A DNA stretch of 64,000 nucleotides, taken from NCBI GenBank assembly GCA_932521035.1, contig OW051493.1, forward strand, positions 1,488,001 through 1,552,000, in the 5' to 3' direction. Both the position numbers and the translations under genes were made by a program. Numbering within the stretch: position 1 is the first letter of the stretch; each line of letters begins with the position of its first letter. The stretch comes from Oscheius dolichura (Eukaryota; Nematoda; Chromadorea; Rhabditida; Rhabditidae). The notes under the pieces are model-generated. The model saw nothing but the letters and a program-made list of their open reading frames with translations, did not search any database and was not told the DNA's origin. Of this stretch, positions 46,467 through 58,581 are shown in pieces.

Positions 46467-47553
46467 AGATCTAAACGGTGTTCTTGAATGCAATCCCGTC
46501 TAACGGCGTTCGAAAATAGACTTCAATATAAGGGATCCTTGAAGCATTCGTCAATTTTGCAGGTACCAAAGTCAAAATATAGGTGGCCATCGGCCAGGAA
46601 CAGGAAGAAATATTGTACACCAACTGTTGAAATCGGCAAATCATGGTTGCCTACCCATTCTACACGTAACATTTACCAATTCCCCCCAAAGAGAGTGCAA
46701 AAAGTCAAAAGTTTGCAGCGCGACGTCATCACCCCCTAAACGAGGCAGTTCCTCGAGGTTTTTGATGTCTACGTCACGGGGAGTCGCAGTAAAACGGCTT
46801 TACTAGGCGTAGAGCGCTAAAATGACCGTCTTGGAACCAAAAAGGTCGAAGATTTCCGATATTTTTTTTTGATTTTCAGTAATTTTATAAAATGAAGGTG
46901 GGGGAAAGAGAAATAATGATCGCGACTTAATTGTTAGATCTTAAAAAAATAAGCAGAAGAAAACCTCGGGAAACAAAATAATTGGTTTTCCTAGAAGAAT
47001 ACAAACAAGTTTACGAAATTTCGCTTTTGTGGTTCAAAAACAATGTGATCTTGCCTTTATAGTTCCAAAACGACTGGCTGTTTGTTTTTCAAAGAACAGG
47101 CAATCAAAAAATAGAATAGGATTCATCTCTTCCCGAGACTAGAGAGGAAACGTCTCCATATGTCGGGCACGAGGTCGAGAAGAGGCAGCCCCCGAAACGG
47201 CTGGTGGTAGATAAAATCTCTGTTGAAAAGAGAACAAAATTGCGTGTCCTTCACTTTCGGATAAAGTAGTTATAAACGGCGGGAAGTGGAGGAAACTGGT
47301 CAAGGTGGTTGAGTTTTCTCGCAACGAGCTGTGAAATTTAATCGAAGAGACGATGAAATTCTCTGGAGGGAAGGCGGCAAAAAATCAGAATGTCGATCTT
47401 GACAAATCTCCTCAAAGATCTGGGTTACGCGAGCGCCGTTTCCTGGATGAAACAAGTTATGCCAACACACACGACTTTCTCTTGGAATTGGGCGAGGCTA
47501 GCCTGTTGACAATGTTCTTGAGAAGAAGCTTTTTATACTTATAAAGCTTTATT

Positions 47554-50500
47554 TTAACTAAAAATCTTATTATCACAGTCCTTGTACTCGTTAAAAACTT
47601 GGCAGGAGTAGTTGGAATACGCAATAATTCATAATATCACTTACCCTTTAGTCGATATGAGGCTTCAACTTGCGAGAGAAACATCGCGTTTTCATAATCT
47701 GAGAAAAGAAGAAAAGATAATAAAAAGACCGCTCTTTTGTTTACCGTTGCAATCAGCATACTCTGTGCCGAGAATACCGCTAGTAACCACAAAATCACCC
47801 AGAAGCCTTCGGAGAAATTCACGGCGCCCTTCTCCGGCATGTTGTCTTGTCAAAACGTAGTCAATTTGAGATGAATAAGCTAAAAAACAGGTTAGACAAA
47901 AAACTATTCAGAAAACTTACTTTCCTTGTCAAACCGCCCACTAAGACTAGGGTACTGGTTTACAATCATAGCTACCACTTCACGGAGCTTTAATTGATCA
48001 TCTTTTAAGTGTCTACTGTAAATAGAAATTACGACGAATGCTTTTTAGAATTTGTTGAACCCGGATGATAAAGGCAAAATAAACCAAAATCCAATTCAAA
48101 CTAACTGTAGACAGTCAACGTCTTTGCATTTTCCAGTCATTTCAAAAGGACAAATCATTCGTTCAATTTCCAGAGCGCATGGCAGCTCCAGACCAGCGTG
48201 TGGATATAGACGCAGAGGAATACCAAATCTAAAAAATAATGGCAACAAGATGTTAGAATGAAAAGAATAAACCTTTTATATTTTTGTAATTTTCTGTTTA
48301 TTGGCTCTGGAGTTTTCTCCAGATCTCCGAAACTTGGCGATCGTACACGTAGAGGTGTCCTTGGCTCAAAGGCTGTACTTTTCTCTTGAACAGGAGTATG
48401 CGGACCAGGTGATAGCGGAGGAGCCTCTCGAGGCTTTGTAACCACAACAATAGACGGCACTTCCTCAGCAGGTCCCTAAAAATAGTATTTATCATATTGG
48501 TATTTTTAACCTCAACGGTCTGATTGGCAGAGTTAGGAGCGCTCTTCTGTTGGCTTCCATTTACATGTTTTCCTTGTTGCTTTTGGAGAAGTATTTGTCT
48601 GAGGTTTATTTCATTCTCCTAAAAACAGTAAATGCCCACAGAACGTAAGAAAGTACCTCTTCAGCTGTATAATTTGGAGTCAGGCTAAGATCCATATCTT
48701 GAACGCCTTTTTGTGGACTAACACGGGGAGGTTGTTGTTTAACTGGAAGCGTAACTTCTGGACTGCTTTGAATAGAAGATGTGTGAGCCAATGCTACTAT
48801 AGCATTCAACTGCTTTTCGTGCTCTTCAATGCTGCGACGAAACTGTATGGCATCTCTGAAAAATAAAAATAAGTAAAGCTGTATCAAAAATGCTATTTAC
48901 TTATCACTGGCCATCTTCAATATTCTTCTCCTTTCGTACTGATCTACAAGTGGACGCAATTCATCCCTCTCTTTAGTCTTCTCCCAATATTTAGTCTGCT
49001 GTTCAGCAAGTTTCATGTAAGTTTCCTGTAGTTGTTTCATCATTTTCGTCTTCTTCGCGTCCAGCCTATGCAGCTCATCCATTATACTTACAATATCCTG
49101 ATCACATTCTTGAAGTTTTTTCTTATTTTCTCTGAAAAACTTCCAATGTGTCGAATTGAAAATAGGCTCACTTATGTTGTTTTTCATCTAGTTCTTCTGT
49201 CACTTCTGATTCTTCTGTATTATTTGTTTTCCCCTTTTTGGTATTCAATTGTTCCATAAGAATATTGCGAAGAATGGATTCGTCTTCCACGGATGGTCTA
49301 GGACGACTAGGCGAAACCGGGGCCGTCGTATGGTTATCCGAATCGACATCCATATTGACCAGATCGTGATTATCGTGTAACTCATTCTAAAACCACTGAT
49401 ATTACATGATAAAAATATAATACCTGTGAGACCGGTGCAGGAAACGACTGGCTAGGAAGATCACCACCAAAAATTAGTTTTTGATGTTCAATATCATTAC
49501 GACGACTTCGAGGTCTGAAATATATTCCATAGACACATAAAGAATGCACAACAGATTTAAAAACAAGCTTTTCTAATATTGCACCTATGATGTGGATTCA
49601 ATTGAGTTGCATTTTCTACAATACTTGAGGCAGAAATAGAAGGTGTCGAAACTAAAAAAAATGCCGTGATGGTTGTATATTTTATAAATGCTAACCTTCA
49701 TCGTAAATCCGATCATCACGATCTTTCGGCCGTCTTCGATCTCTCGAATTTGATCGGTACACCTTTTGTTTCTTCTTCCTTGGCTCTGCAGATCTGTCTC
49801 TTGTACGACGATTTCTATCGTTCCTGTGGCTCCAACTATCTCGTGTATTTCGACGGCTACTTGGTGATAATGGGCGGCGTCGATAACTTTCTGTAGCGAA
49901 AATATTATTAACAACTACTGGAACCTTATAAGAAAGTGCTACAAAATGTCTGGATAGAAACGTATAAATAAGACACACCAGTTCCAGTTTGTTGTCGATC
50001 TGCATTCGACAAGCGTGTTTTGATTGATGCGTTATTTTTCTCTGCACGTTGAGTTGTTGGTTCTTCTCTAACTTCGCCTTCTTCCAATCCATTGCTTTTC
50101 ATAGACACTAAAGCTGCCACGCGTAGAGTTTCCAATTCATCCTAAATATAAAACAGTAAGTAGGATACAATGAAGAGCGTACAATATTACTAGAGCCACT
50201 TGTTGGCTCAATGCGTGATTGTTCTAAAACTTCTGGATCAAGCATATTTCTAATGAAAATTGGTGGAGGCGGTGGTGGAGGAAGTATCCCAGAATAAGCA
50301 TCACTCGTCAAGTCCATATTTGAATTTGCCTCAGTTACCATTTCGCGCTGAAAAAAGGAGATAGATAACATCTTTGCATAAATTACTTGTGCTTCTTGAA
50401 TAATTCTGTCAATTTCGGTTTCTGATGAAAACGATATTGTTGGCACGGCGCTCTCATCTCCAAACATGCTGAACGTTTTTCTAAACAAATATATCATTGA

Positions 50501-50659
50501 AATATTGAAAAAATTAGATTTTTAATTACTGAAAACAAACCTTGAATCTTCTTCGGCTGTGTGTACCTTTCCATTGTCGCCTGGCTCATCTGATAGCTCT
50601 CCATCTTCTCTGTCAATAATTTCTCCGCCGATTTCTTCATATCCAGCAATTTTATCCAT
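47554..50659 (-). CDS. ZFC3H1: ZFC3H1/Red1-like zinc-finger protein (nuclear RNA surveillance)
   Basis: About 17 short exons read in frame from MDKIAGYEEIGGEIIDRED to NEYKDCDNKIFS and a TAA at 47556-47554, followed by AATAAA. Near the start are DGELSDEPGDN and later GLEEGEVREEP, the acidic EGE-S motif typical of ZFC3H1. A poly-Pro run, an Arg/Ser-rich segment, and a coiled coil (about 49187-48897) follow. The decisive feature is near the C-terminus: PLRLYPHAGLELPCALEIER, then a zinc finger CPFEMTGKC-KDVDC-LHRH (CX7CX4CX3H), as in human ZFC3H1. Family members link the MTR4 exosome to polyadenylated nuclear RNA. The protein is compact (about 600 residues) and no C-terminal HAT/TPR array is seen. 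An alternative upstream first exon (ATG at 50783) would put exon 1 in another frame and is not favoured. Confidence 0.8.
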
Positions 50660-50865
50660 CTGTAAGCAGCTGCTAAAACAAAAAAAATAGTAGAAATCCA
50701 CGCAAAAACGCTGCAGTGAAAAGGAGGACGCAGGCCAAAAGTAACCATTTCTACGTACCCAAGGCATGATTGCGTTTGCTCATTGAGATCTTACAAGTCC
50801 AAGTTCTTTTATTTTTTCACTTTTACCACAACAATTTCATTTTTCAGAAAACAAAACAATTGAAA
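50660..50865. promoter_or_regulatory. Divergent promoter between ZFC3H1-like gene and Asterix
   Basis: Only about 206 bases separate the two start codons on opposite strands. TTTTAG (minus) and TTTTTCAG (plus) acceptor-like signals before each ATG suggest trans-spliced or spliced leaders. Confidence 0.5.
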
Positions 50866-51362
50866 ATGCAACAGTCCAGCGATCCTCGCCGTCCAAATAA
50901 GATTCAGAGGTGAGTAAAAGCTATTTTCAATAATTTATCGGTCACATTGGAGAAAAACACTAACAACGTTTGAGAAATGTGATTTTTTGTAGATATAAGC
51001 CGCCTGTAACCGATCCAAATCAACCTCAGCCCGGAGATGATCCCCTACCGGAGTACATGAACGTCCTCGGAATGATCTTCAGTATGTGCGGCCTGATGCT
51101 TCGTGTAAGCTCCTCTTATACTTTCTTTTTTATATTTTTATTTTAGCTAAAATGGTGTGCATGGATTGCACTTCTCTGCTCATGTGTCAGTTACGCCAAT
51201 ACGCGTAACATGGATGATACTAAACAAATTCTAAGCAGCTTCATGTTTGTTTTACTTTCAAAACATTCATCAGCGAAATTTAGGCTCTCTGTTTCCGCTG
51301 TTGTCATGAGCTATCTTCAGAATCCGACTCCAATCATTCCTCCATGGGTTTCACTTATGTAA
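50866..51362 (+). CDS. WDR83OS: Asterix / WDR83OS homologue (PAT complex subunit)
   Basis: Exons 50866-50909, 50993-51104, 51147-51244 and 51284-51362, encoding about 110 residues. The sequence is highly recognisable: [71 protein letters not shown] and [11 protein letters not shown]. These are the conserved cytosolic start, two to three membrane helices and the Pro-rich tail of Asterix. In animals it forms the PAT complex with CCDC47 at the ER translocon and shields polar transmembrane helices during membrane protein folding. Length matches the family. AATAAA is at 51401-51406. Confidence 0.93.
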
Positions 51363-51406
51363 ATGGTTTTCTTCCTTTCATTTCACATTTTTTTAGAAAT
51401 AATAAA

Positions 51407-53184
51407 TTTGTATTTATAAAAAACGCTAAACATCTCCAAAAAAGCCCTTGTTTGAAGGAGCGCATTTGGTGCGTGATTTTTAAAAATTGCGCCGTAAGTG
51501 ACGCTGAAAGAATCCGAGAAATTTGCGATCAGTCTCTTCTTTTTTTGTCCAACTACAGCAGTTCGTTATTTTATTGTTTTATTTTTACTTCAGTCATTGC
51601 ATTTTGGCGTATCGCAGGAGCAACCCGTGTTAGAGATTTACACAGCCGATTCGTTTTTGTGATGCACGGCTGGATGCTCGTTCTTTGTTGGATTGACTTT
51701 TTATCGGGAGCCATGTGATGGGTCAAGCAACAGGCTCGGCGTGTTCTTTGGAGGCGTTGTGATCCCGCTGTTATGCTACTCTTTTATTGTTTTCAAATTG
51801 CCAATACCAATTCACTAGTTCACAAATGCTTGCAAGCGATCATAATTTGCCCATTTTTTGGCTATGCTCTTGCGCGTGACCTCTAATCTAACGTCCTTCT
51901 CTCTAAAAGAGAACCAGTTTGGTTTTTTGTACATACAATTGAATGCGCGAAAAAGATAATCCAAGAATGTTCTCTGATGCGTCTCTTTTGTATTTTACTC
52001 CTGCGAATATTTGAGAAATATAAGCAATTTTTGCCAGTAAATTTTTGCAGGATTACTTCCCCGAGAATACACGTAAATCATTGGGTGTTGGTCGTTCTCT
52101 GCGCGCATTGTGTCAGTTCCTCGTGATTTTGGAGGAACGCCTCCTGCTTTCCAAAATTTGCTCGTATATAAATCCGGCTTAGCATAAACTTGGGCTACGG
52201 GAGCAGTAAAGTGCCGCTATTTTCCTCGCGAACACATACTTGTTTATTTGTGGACGTGCACTGGCAAAGAAATTCGGCGGCCGTGTGTTAGTCCCTTGGC
52301 TGCCTCATCCCCAACTGCCCAGTGTTCATCCGTCTGGCTGTTCTCTTTGTATTCTCACGTTCTAATTCGGGTCTTTTTAAACGTTTATATCTTTGCTAAT
52401 GAAAGGAATGGCCGTGAGAACTCATCTATTTTTCATGAATTCTGCTTTGCCACGTTTCATGATGCAATTCTCGATATCTTCAACGTTTCCTTCTTTCCTT
52501 TATGATAATCTCTGTTTTCCTGCTTTGAATGCGCATATGAATGTTTCCTGGTGTTGTCACAAAGGACAGCAATCGATCTATCGGCAGGCATGCCAAAAAG
52601 AGACCCCCGACGGTCTCGCTGTGTGATTTTTGGTCCTATACGCCTGGTTCGCATTGTTTGGACTCTTCTGGTCGCGTGCAGTGATATCGCACATTATTTT
52701 ATAATTTATGGAGTTCGTTCTCTTTTGATTTTACCTCCTTGCTATGCTTTTCTTGCTACTACTAGCAAAAATGTTATTGATGCGTTTTTTAGAAGAAAAC
52801 ATGTGGCGAAAAGTGCAAGTCCTTTTTCTGCTAACAAGATTTTCGCTCACTGCCTTTATCGCTCGTTTTGCGGTGAATGTGCTCAGTACGCCATGTTTCA
52901 CTAAACGGAACTTCCTGATATTTCTTTCCGGTCGTGTCGATAGCGCGGCAATGTCCTCATTAGGCTATCCCATATGCCTGGTGTATGCTGCCGCCAGCCG
53001 CATATCGGCATCTGGCATCGACCTTTGTCTGTGTACTTTTGCGATGAACCACGTCTGCCCGTCTTTTCTCTTCTGCGCCGCTCTCGCCCAATTTGTTCGC
53101 GAATTAGTCTTATTATTGGTTAATTATTGCTCTTTCTTGCATTTATTTTGTTTATTACTACTTATTAACCGTTTCTATTATCAG
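51407..53184. other. 1.8 kb gap, T-rich, no recognised gene
   Basis: Long plus-strand frames (such as 52744-53241) are Leu/Phe/Cys-rich through T-rich composition and match nothing I recognise. An unannotated non-coding RNA or the acer-1 promoter could lie here. Confidence 0.5.
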
Positions 53185-55135
53185 ATGTTGTCCCGTCTCT
53201 CAACACGCGCTCTTTCCACTAGCGGAGCAGCATGCAGGTAAATTTTTTCAGCTTTCTACAAAGGAAACTTATTTTACTGAAAATTATTTCGTATTTTGTA
53301 AATGTTCATTTTTCAGAGCGTCATCCGTCTTCGTCGACAAGCATGAAATCGCCTTCCCCATCGCTGGAAAATCTCCTAAAGTCACCAGCATGAAAGATGC
53401 CTTTTCTGTTGTCAAGAATGGCGAGTTCCAACAATTTTAGTTACTAAAGTTGTGCTTTCAGGTGACGACATTTTTGTTCATGGAATCGCAGCAACGCCTA
53501 CACCTATGCTAAAGGTGCGCCACTTTCTATTTGCCTTTTCCATTGCTCTTTGACCTTCCATCAGAAAATAATCGCCTTAACTGCCGTTTTTTCAGGGACT
53601 GTGTGATTACGCGACGACAAACGATATCAAGGGACTAAAATTGCACCATCTTCACCTTGAGGGAGCTACGCCCTGGACGGAAGATGGAGTCAACAGTAAA
53701 ATTCGTTGAAAAATATTTCTAACTTCTTTAGAACGAATCCGATCTAACTCACTTTTCACTGGTCACAACTTGCGCGCCGCTGTGAATGCCGGTATCGCCG
53801 ATTTCAACTCGTGTTTCCTTCAAGAAGTGCCTCTCCTTTTCCGCCGTGGAGCCATTAAACTGAATGTTGCTCTCATTCAGGTTAGATTCTGTTTGCTATT
53901 TTCTAAAGAATCGTTAGGTATCCCCACCAGATGCTAATGGCTACTGTTCTCTTGGTACATCAGTAGATACTGCGCGAGCTGCCGTTACTAATGCTGATTA
54001 TATCATCGGTAGGTTGTCTAACATGACTTCGTAATTTTATTTTTAGCCATGTCAAACAAGAATATGCCGAGAACATTTGGAGATTCCATCATTCACTCTT
54101 CACATTTCGACGTCCTAGTAGAAGATCATGAACATCAGCTTCACGAGAGGAAAATAGGCGTGGCAAGTGCGCAAGAAACGAAGATTGGAAAAATCATCGC
54201 CGATAATCTTGTCGATAATGGAGCTACATTACAAATGGGTTGGTATTCGTCTTTCTTTTTGTTGTCTATTATTTTGCGGTAAACTGTTTTCATTCTAGGA
54301 ATCGGCGCCGTTCCCGATGCATGCCTGTCAGCCCTCAACAATCATAAAGATCTAGGAATTCATACAGAAATGTTCTCGGATGGTGTTTTAGATTTAATTG
54401 CATGCAATGCTATTACTAACAGCAAAAAGGTACCACCTTGTAGTTTCTTCATAGATAATTTAAATTTTAGTCTATTCATCCGGGTAAACTCGTCGTGTCA
54501 TTTGTTTATGGTTCCACCAAGCTTTATAATTTCCTTCATGATAATCCGCTAATTGAATTTGGAGATGTGCAATGGTACGCATCATTTTCTACTCTATTTC
54601 ACTCACCTCCTTTCAGGGTAAACGATCCAGCTATCATCCGAAAGAATCCTAAGGTGACTGCCATCAATTCAGCTGTAGAAATTGATCTCACTGGTCAAGG
54701 TACGGCTTTTATGATATGATGTTCATGAACTTTATATTTTAGTGGTTTCTGATTCTGTCGGAAAGCGATTCCTATCCGGGTTTGGTGGTCAAGTTGATTT
54801 TATCCGTGGAGCTGCTATTGGAGACGACGGCCTTGGAAGACCTATCATCGCCTTACCTGCTATTTCCAAGAAAGGACAAAGTAAAATTGTGCCAACCATC
54901 AATGAGGTAGCTAATTTTTTTAGAAAAAATTATTTCTAACTTTTAGGGTGCCGGAGTAGTAACCACCCGTTCTCATGTGCATTATGTGGTAACGGAGAAC
55001 GGTATCGCTCAACTGTGGGGAAAGAATATGCGCCAACGTGCCTATGAGCTGATCAAGATTGCTGATCCAAGCCAGAGAGAGATGCTAGAGAAGGCCGCCT
55101 TCGAACGCCTCAAGTGTATGCCATCTGCCGACTAA
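53185..55135 (+). CDS. acer-1: Acetyl-CoA hydrolase / CoA-transferase (mitochondrial)
   Basis: Twelve exons: 53185-53237, 53317-53420, 53462-53514, 53596-53695, 53732-53880, 53918-54008, 54047-54238, 54299-54429, 54471-54574, 54617-54699, 54743-54906 and 54947-55135. The protein has about 470 residues. The start MLSRLSTRALSTSGAACR looks like a mitochondrial targeting peptide. Family motifs are NGDDIFVHGIAATP, SPPDANGYCSLGTSVDT, GIGAVPDACLSAL, the catalytic-Glu segment INSAVEIDLTGQV, and FGGQVDFIRGA. Such enzymes hydrolyse acetyl-CoA or move CoA between acetate/acyl partners; C. elegans ACER-1 lowers acetyl-CoA. Intron 2 appears to use a GC donor (GCGAGT). An acceptor-like TATCAG directly precedes the ATG. 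AATAAA is at 55290. Confidence 0.93.
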
Positions 55136-55295
55136 AGCTACGTGTCAAATCGGGTATTTTTTGCGAAATTGTAACCACCTCATCTCATTCACTTTGGTGC
55201 AGTTTTGCTATTTTTTTCATGTGTAATTTAGCGTTTTTTTTTTTACTTTTTCAACGTTTATAACCTTGATTAACCCAAATTTTTTAACAAATAAA

Positions 55296-58200
55296 TTTGT
55301 ATACTGCTCCGCTTTTCCTTTATTTTACTTCTCTCGATCGTTTGATGAAATTTAACTAAATATAAGAATATTTCCATCTGAAAATAGAAAGGAGAGTGGA
55401 GAAAAGAAGAAGGTGGAATCGAAATAGACGACAAATGGAAAAAAATGAAGCAGAATTTTACACAAATTTCATTACAATAGGTACAATTGATAATAGTAAT
55501 GTTCTTCTTTTACTTTTCGGCTTTATCGACGGTTTTCTTTATCCTACAAAAGCCAATACAAAAAAGAAAGAAATAATCTTACTTTTTAACCGAGTCTCCA
55601 GGCTGATAATTGCTTCCTAACTGCAACGCCTCTTTTAAAAATAAATGCAGAAAATAGAGAAGCTAACGGAAGAAAAATGCACGCTTTGATTTTCGAATAC
55701 CGCTAATGTTTTCGAAATTCTAATTTCGAATGTTCTCTTCTTCCTTTTCCACTTTTCTTTTTCTTTTCAGACTGTTTAGAGTTTCTTCGAAGAAATCAGA
55801 AGACGGCTACACTTATTTCCACTATCAAGGCGCTCACCGATTGTAAATGCTCACCAAGAGGAAGTACATTCTTCCCGATGGCGAGAAGTCGGCACTTGAG
55901 GCGTGGCGGCCCCCGTAATGAGCCATTAATTTTATCTGTTTTTATAGGAGACCTAACAGAGATTGATCTGCATCAACTGTACATCGATCATCTCTTTTTT
56001 TTCAAAAATTATTGTATTACATTGAAGATTGCATTATATTTCGAAGAAGTGAAGATTGTTTTTTCTCCTGCTCACCACAAAAGAGGATAATCTCTCTCTC
56101 CGCTCGAGTTATTGCAATTTTTAATAGTTTTCAATTGCCTCGAGGGAAGCAGAAGAGAGGATATTTGTTGATCTGCGGTGTTACTTTTATATTGGGCCAA
56201 TTGCTGTTATAGGCCTAGGCAGCCGTTACCTGGCGCTCTCCCAAAGCAGAAATGATGGAGATCTTTTATTTTTGCTCTCTGTTTACTTCTCCTTTGCATA
56301 TTCATATTTACCTGAACAAACTTATAATATTTCGATGAAATTCACAAGAAGCATTACAATTTTAGAAGAGAGACTATTCTCCTGCTTCTTATCGCCGTAA
56401 TTACTTCCTTCTCTTCCTGTTTGAATATGTGCTTCGGAATAAAATTTCATTTGTGAGCATGTAACAAAGAAAATGGAAGCTTTGGACTCCGTTGAAAAAA
56501 AATGAGCAAAAGAGAAAATCCAGTATCCAAAAGCATTTTTTAGTTTGGCAAGGACTGTTGCATTGCTTTCCTGCTGTTTTATAAAAGTTTTATATATTTC
56601 CTAAAACCAAAAACAGTGATTTATTTATCTTTACGAAACCCATTTCATCAATTTTGAACGCACCCGCACCCGTAAGATCTCGGCAGCTCGAAGACATGAA
56701 TAAAAGCCGGCTCCAAATAAAAATTAACTTGCTGCCGAGATTTTACGGGTGCGGCGCACTCATAAAAGTCATTTTTGGGCTGTAATTTTCCCCTTTTTTC
56801 AGGACAAACTAGCCAAAATACTATTTTTCATGAAATTCTACTTTGTTCTCAAGGCTTCCTTCAAACGATTTGTGGTGAGGCTTACCTTCTCCCATCAAAG
56901 AGTTGTTCAGATAGCAGTTATAATTATTTGTGCTTTTGTATTACTCTATAAACGGCCAGAAGAAGAAATTACTAATGTATCAAAACAACCAATCAAAAAA
57001 ATAGTCAATATTTCAGAAATTGCTGCATTCTATAGCCAAAAGGAAGGCAGACAGCAATGTTTATAGCTTTTCTCATTTGGTGAGAGCAAACGTGATGAAA
57101 TACAGGAATCTCAGTAAGTCTAGTTTTTATAATGGAAAAGAGGCAAGAACGGCAGTTACCCCTTTTTGAAAATTCAGAAAATCTAGAAATTTGGCAGCTT
57201 TCCATTATTTTTAGCCCTCCAAAGTTTCAAGTCTTCCCTAAAATGGAGCTCTTTGAGCTCCCAGTAGTTTTTTTTTCTTTCTAAAAGAGTCCACATTCTT
57301 CTCCATTTTGCTGCTTCGGTAATGGTTCAAAGTGTAGAAAGAGATGGTTCGAGAATTTCTGTTCTTTTACCTCATGTCGTTCCCTCTTCGGTTTCAACTA
57401 CTTCGTAAATGAAGGACGCATTTATTCTTCCAATTCTGTGTATGTTGGATTTCGCTACCAATTTACTCCCCAGCAATTATTCCGCGTCTCTTTTTCACTT
57501 GGACCATCATTTCTCCATCCAGATACATTTGCCATCAGCCTGAAACTGTCCCGATGCCTTGACGTTCGACAAAATGGTCCTTGATCTCTGGTTTCAAGGT
57601 TACCATAAAGGGAAGAGCATATCCTGTTTTCTATTAGTTGCAATGGAGGATGACTTCAAGTTTCAAAATCTCCATAAAAAGGAGATCTTTTTCTCTTTTC
57701 AATCGGTTTTCTGTAATGTATTCCTATCAAAAATAACGATATATTCTTAGAAACCACTGGAAAATTTCGATAACATTCCAGTCGTTTTTACTTCTCTCAA
57801 GTTTCAAGGCTTCCCTAAAAATGATTCCTTTCCAATTCCAATCAATCGGTCAGAGATCACTCATGTACGAAATTGTAAATAATTTTGGTTTTGATTGTTA
57901 TAGAAATTGTTGAGCTCCGGTGAGAAAGTGGTGTAGCCGCACAGCTCGCCAAATTTGAAAAAAACGAAGTGCGCTTTTTCCCACCAAAAGTTAGTATTGA
58001 AAAAATAGCCAAATTGGGCTGACGTAAGCTGAACGACAGAGACAGTCTCATGAGACGTTCTTGGGCTCAAAATGACGAGGACGAAAAACTCTAAAAGTTT
58101 TAGGAAAAAAACGCCTTTATACCTTTGTCTTGCCAAGACTTTACGGGTGCAGGGGATCGGAATATCGGGTAGCGAGCCCCCTTTGCTGTTCTCCCGTTGT

Positions 58201-58581
58201 TTTTGAAATTTTTTGTAAATCCAAAGAGTTAATTAGTAACTGGACCTTCCCAAACCGTTTTTAACCCGTTCGAGAAACATTAAAAAGACCAATTTCCAGC
58301 CCTCCCCAAGCAGAATCCAGATGCCCGTCCATTTGTTCGACTCAAATCCTGGTACAGAGTAAGAAAGCCAAAGCTTTAGGCCATTTATTGGAATTAGATT
58401 GCCCCGACATATAAATTATCCGGCTGCATCGTGGAGAAATCAATGTGTACCGTAATCCAGGGAATATTTTGCTATTTATTCGGCTCGGAAGAATTTATAG
58501 CCGCGAAAACATCGATAACCACGGATTTATGGCAGACTAGGTGACCTTTTGGGAAAAAATTGAAGAAAAGTGGATTTTTAG
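55296..58581. other. Gap between acer-1 and the sulfotransferase exons
   Basis: It contains a hairpin element at 56664-56755 and one hairpin arm at 58131-58153. A frame at 56830-57060 encodes a hydrophobic helix (VVQIAVIIICAFVLLY) and could be the type II membrane anchor exon of the downstream sulfotransferase, but I could not join it in phase. Confidence 0.45.
56664..56755. repeat. Foldback hairpin element
   Basis: The arms GCACCCGTAAGATCTCGGCA and GCTGCCGAGATTTTACGGGT are about 45 bases apart. Confidence 0.85.

Larger units (their letters stand above)
44900..47553. other. Intergenic repeat-rich region
   Basis: Three related units begin near CTTATGAATTCC at about 44980, 45523 and 46160. 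Two of them are followed by hairpin elements, and the GTAGAGCGCTAAAATG block recurs at 45916 and 46808. No gene seen. Confidence 0.6.

Noticed and set aside
52744..53241. 165-residue plus-strand ORF ending in acer-1 exon 1
   Set aside because: Hydrophobic content follows T-rich DNA; only the last residues, after the acceptor at 53184, are supported as acer-1.
56749..57066. 105-residue ORF with a membrane helix as a confirmed sulfotransferase anchor
   Set aside because: Plausible for a type II Golgi enzyme, but no donor/acceptor pair joins it in phase with 58582, so it is left only as a possibility.
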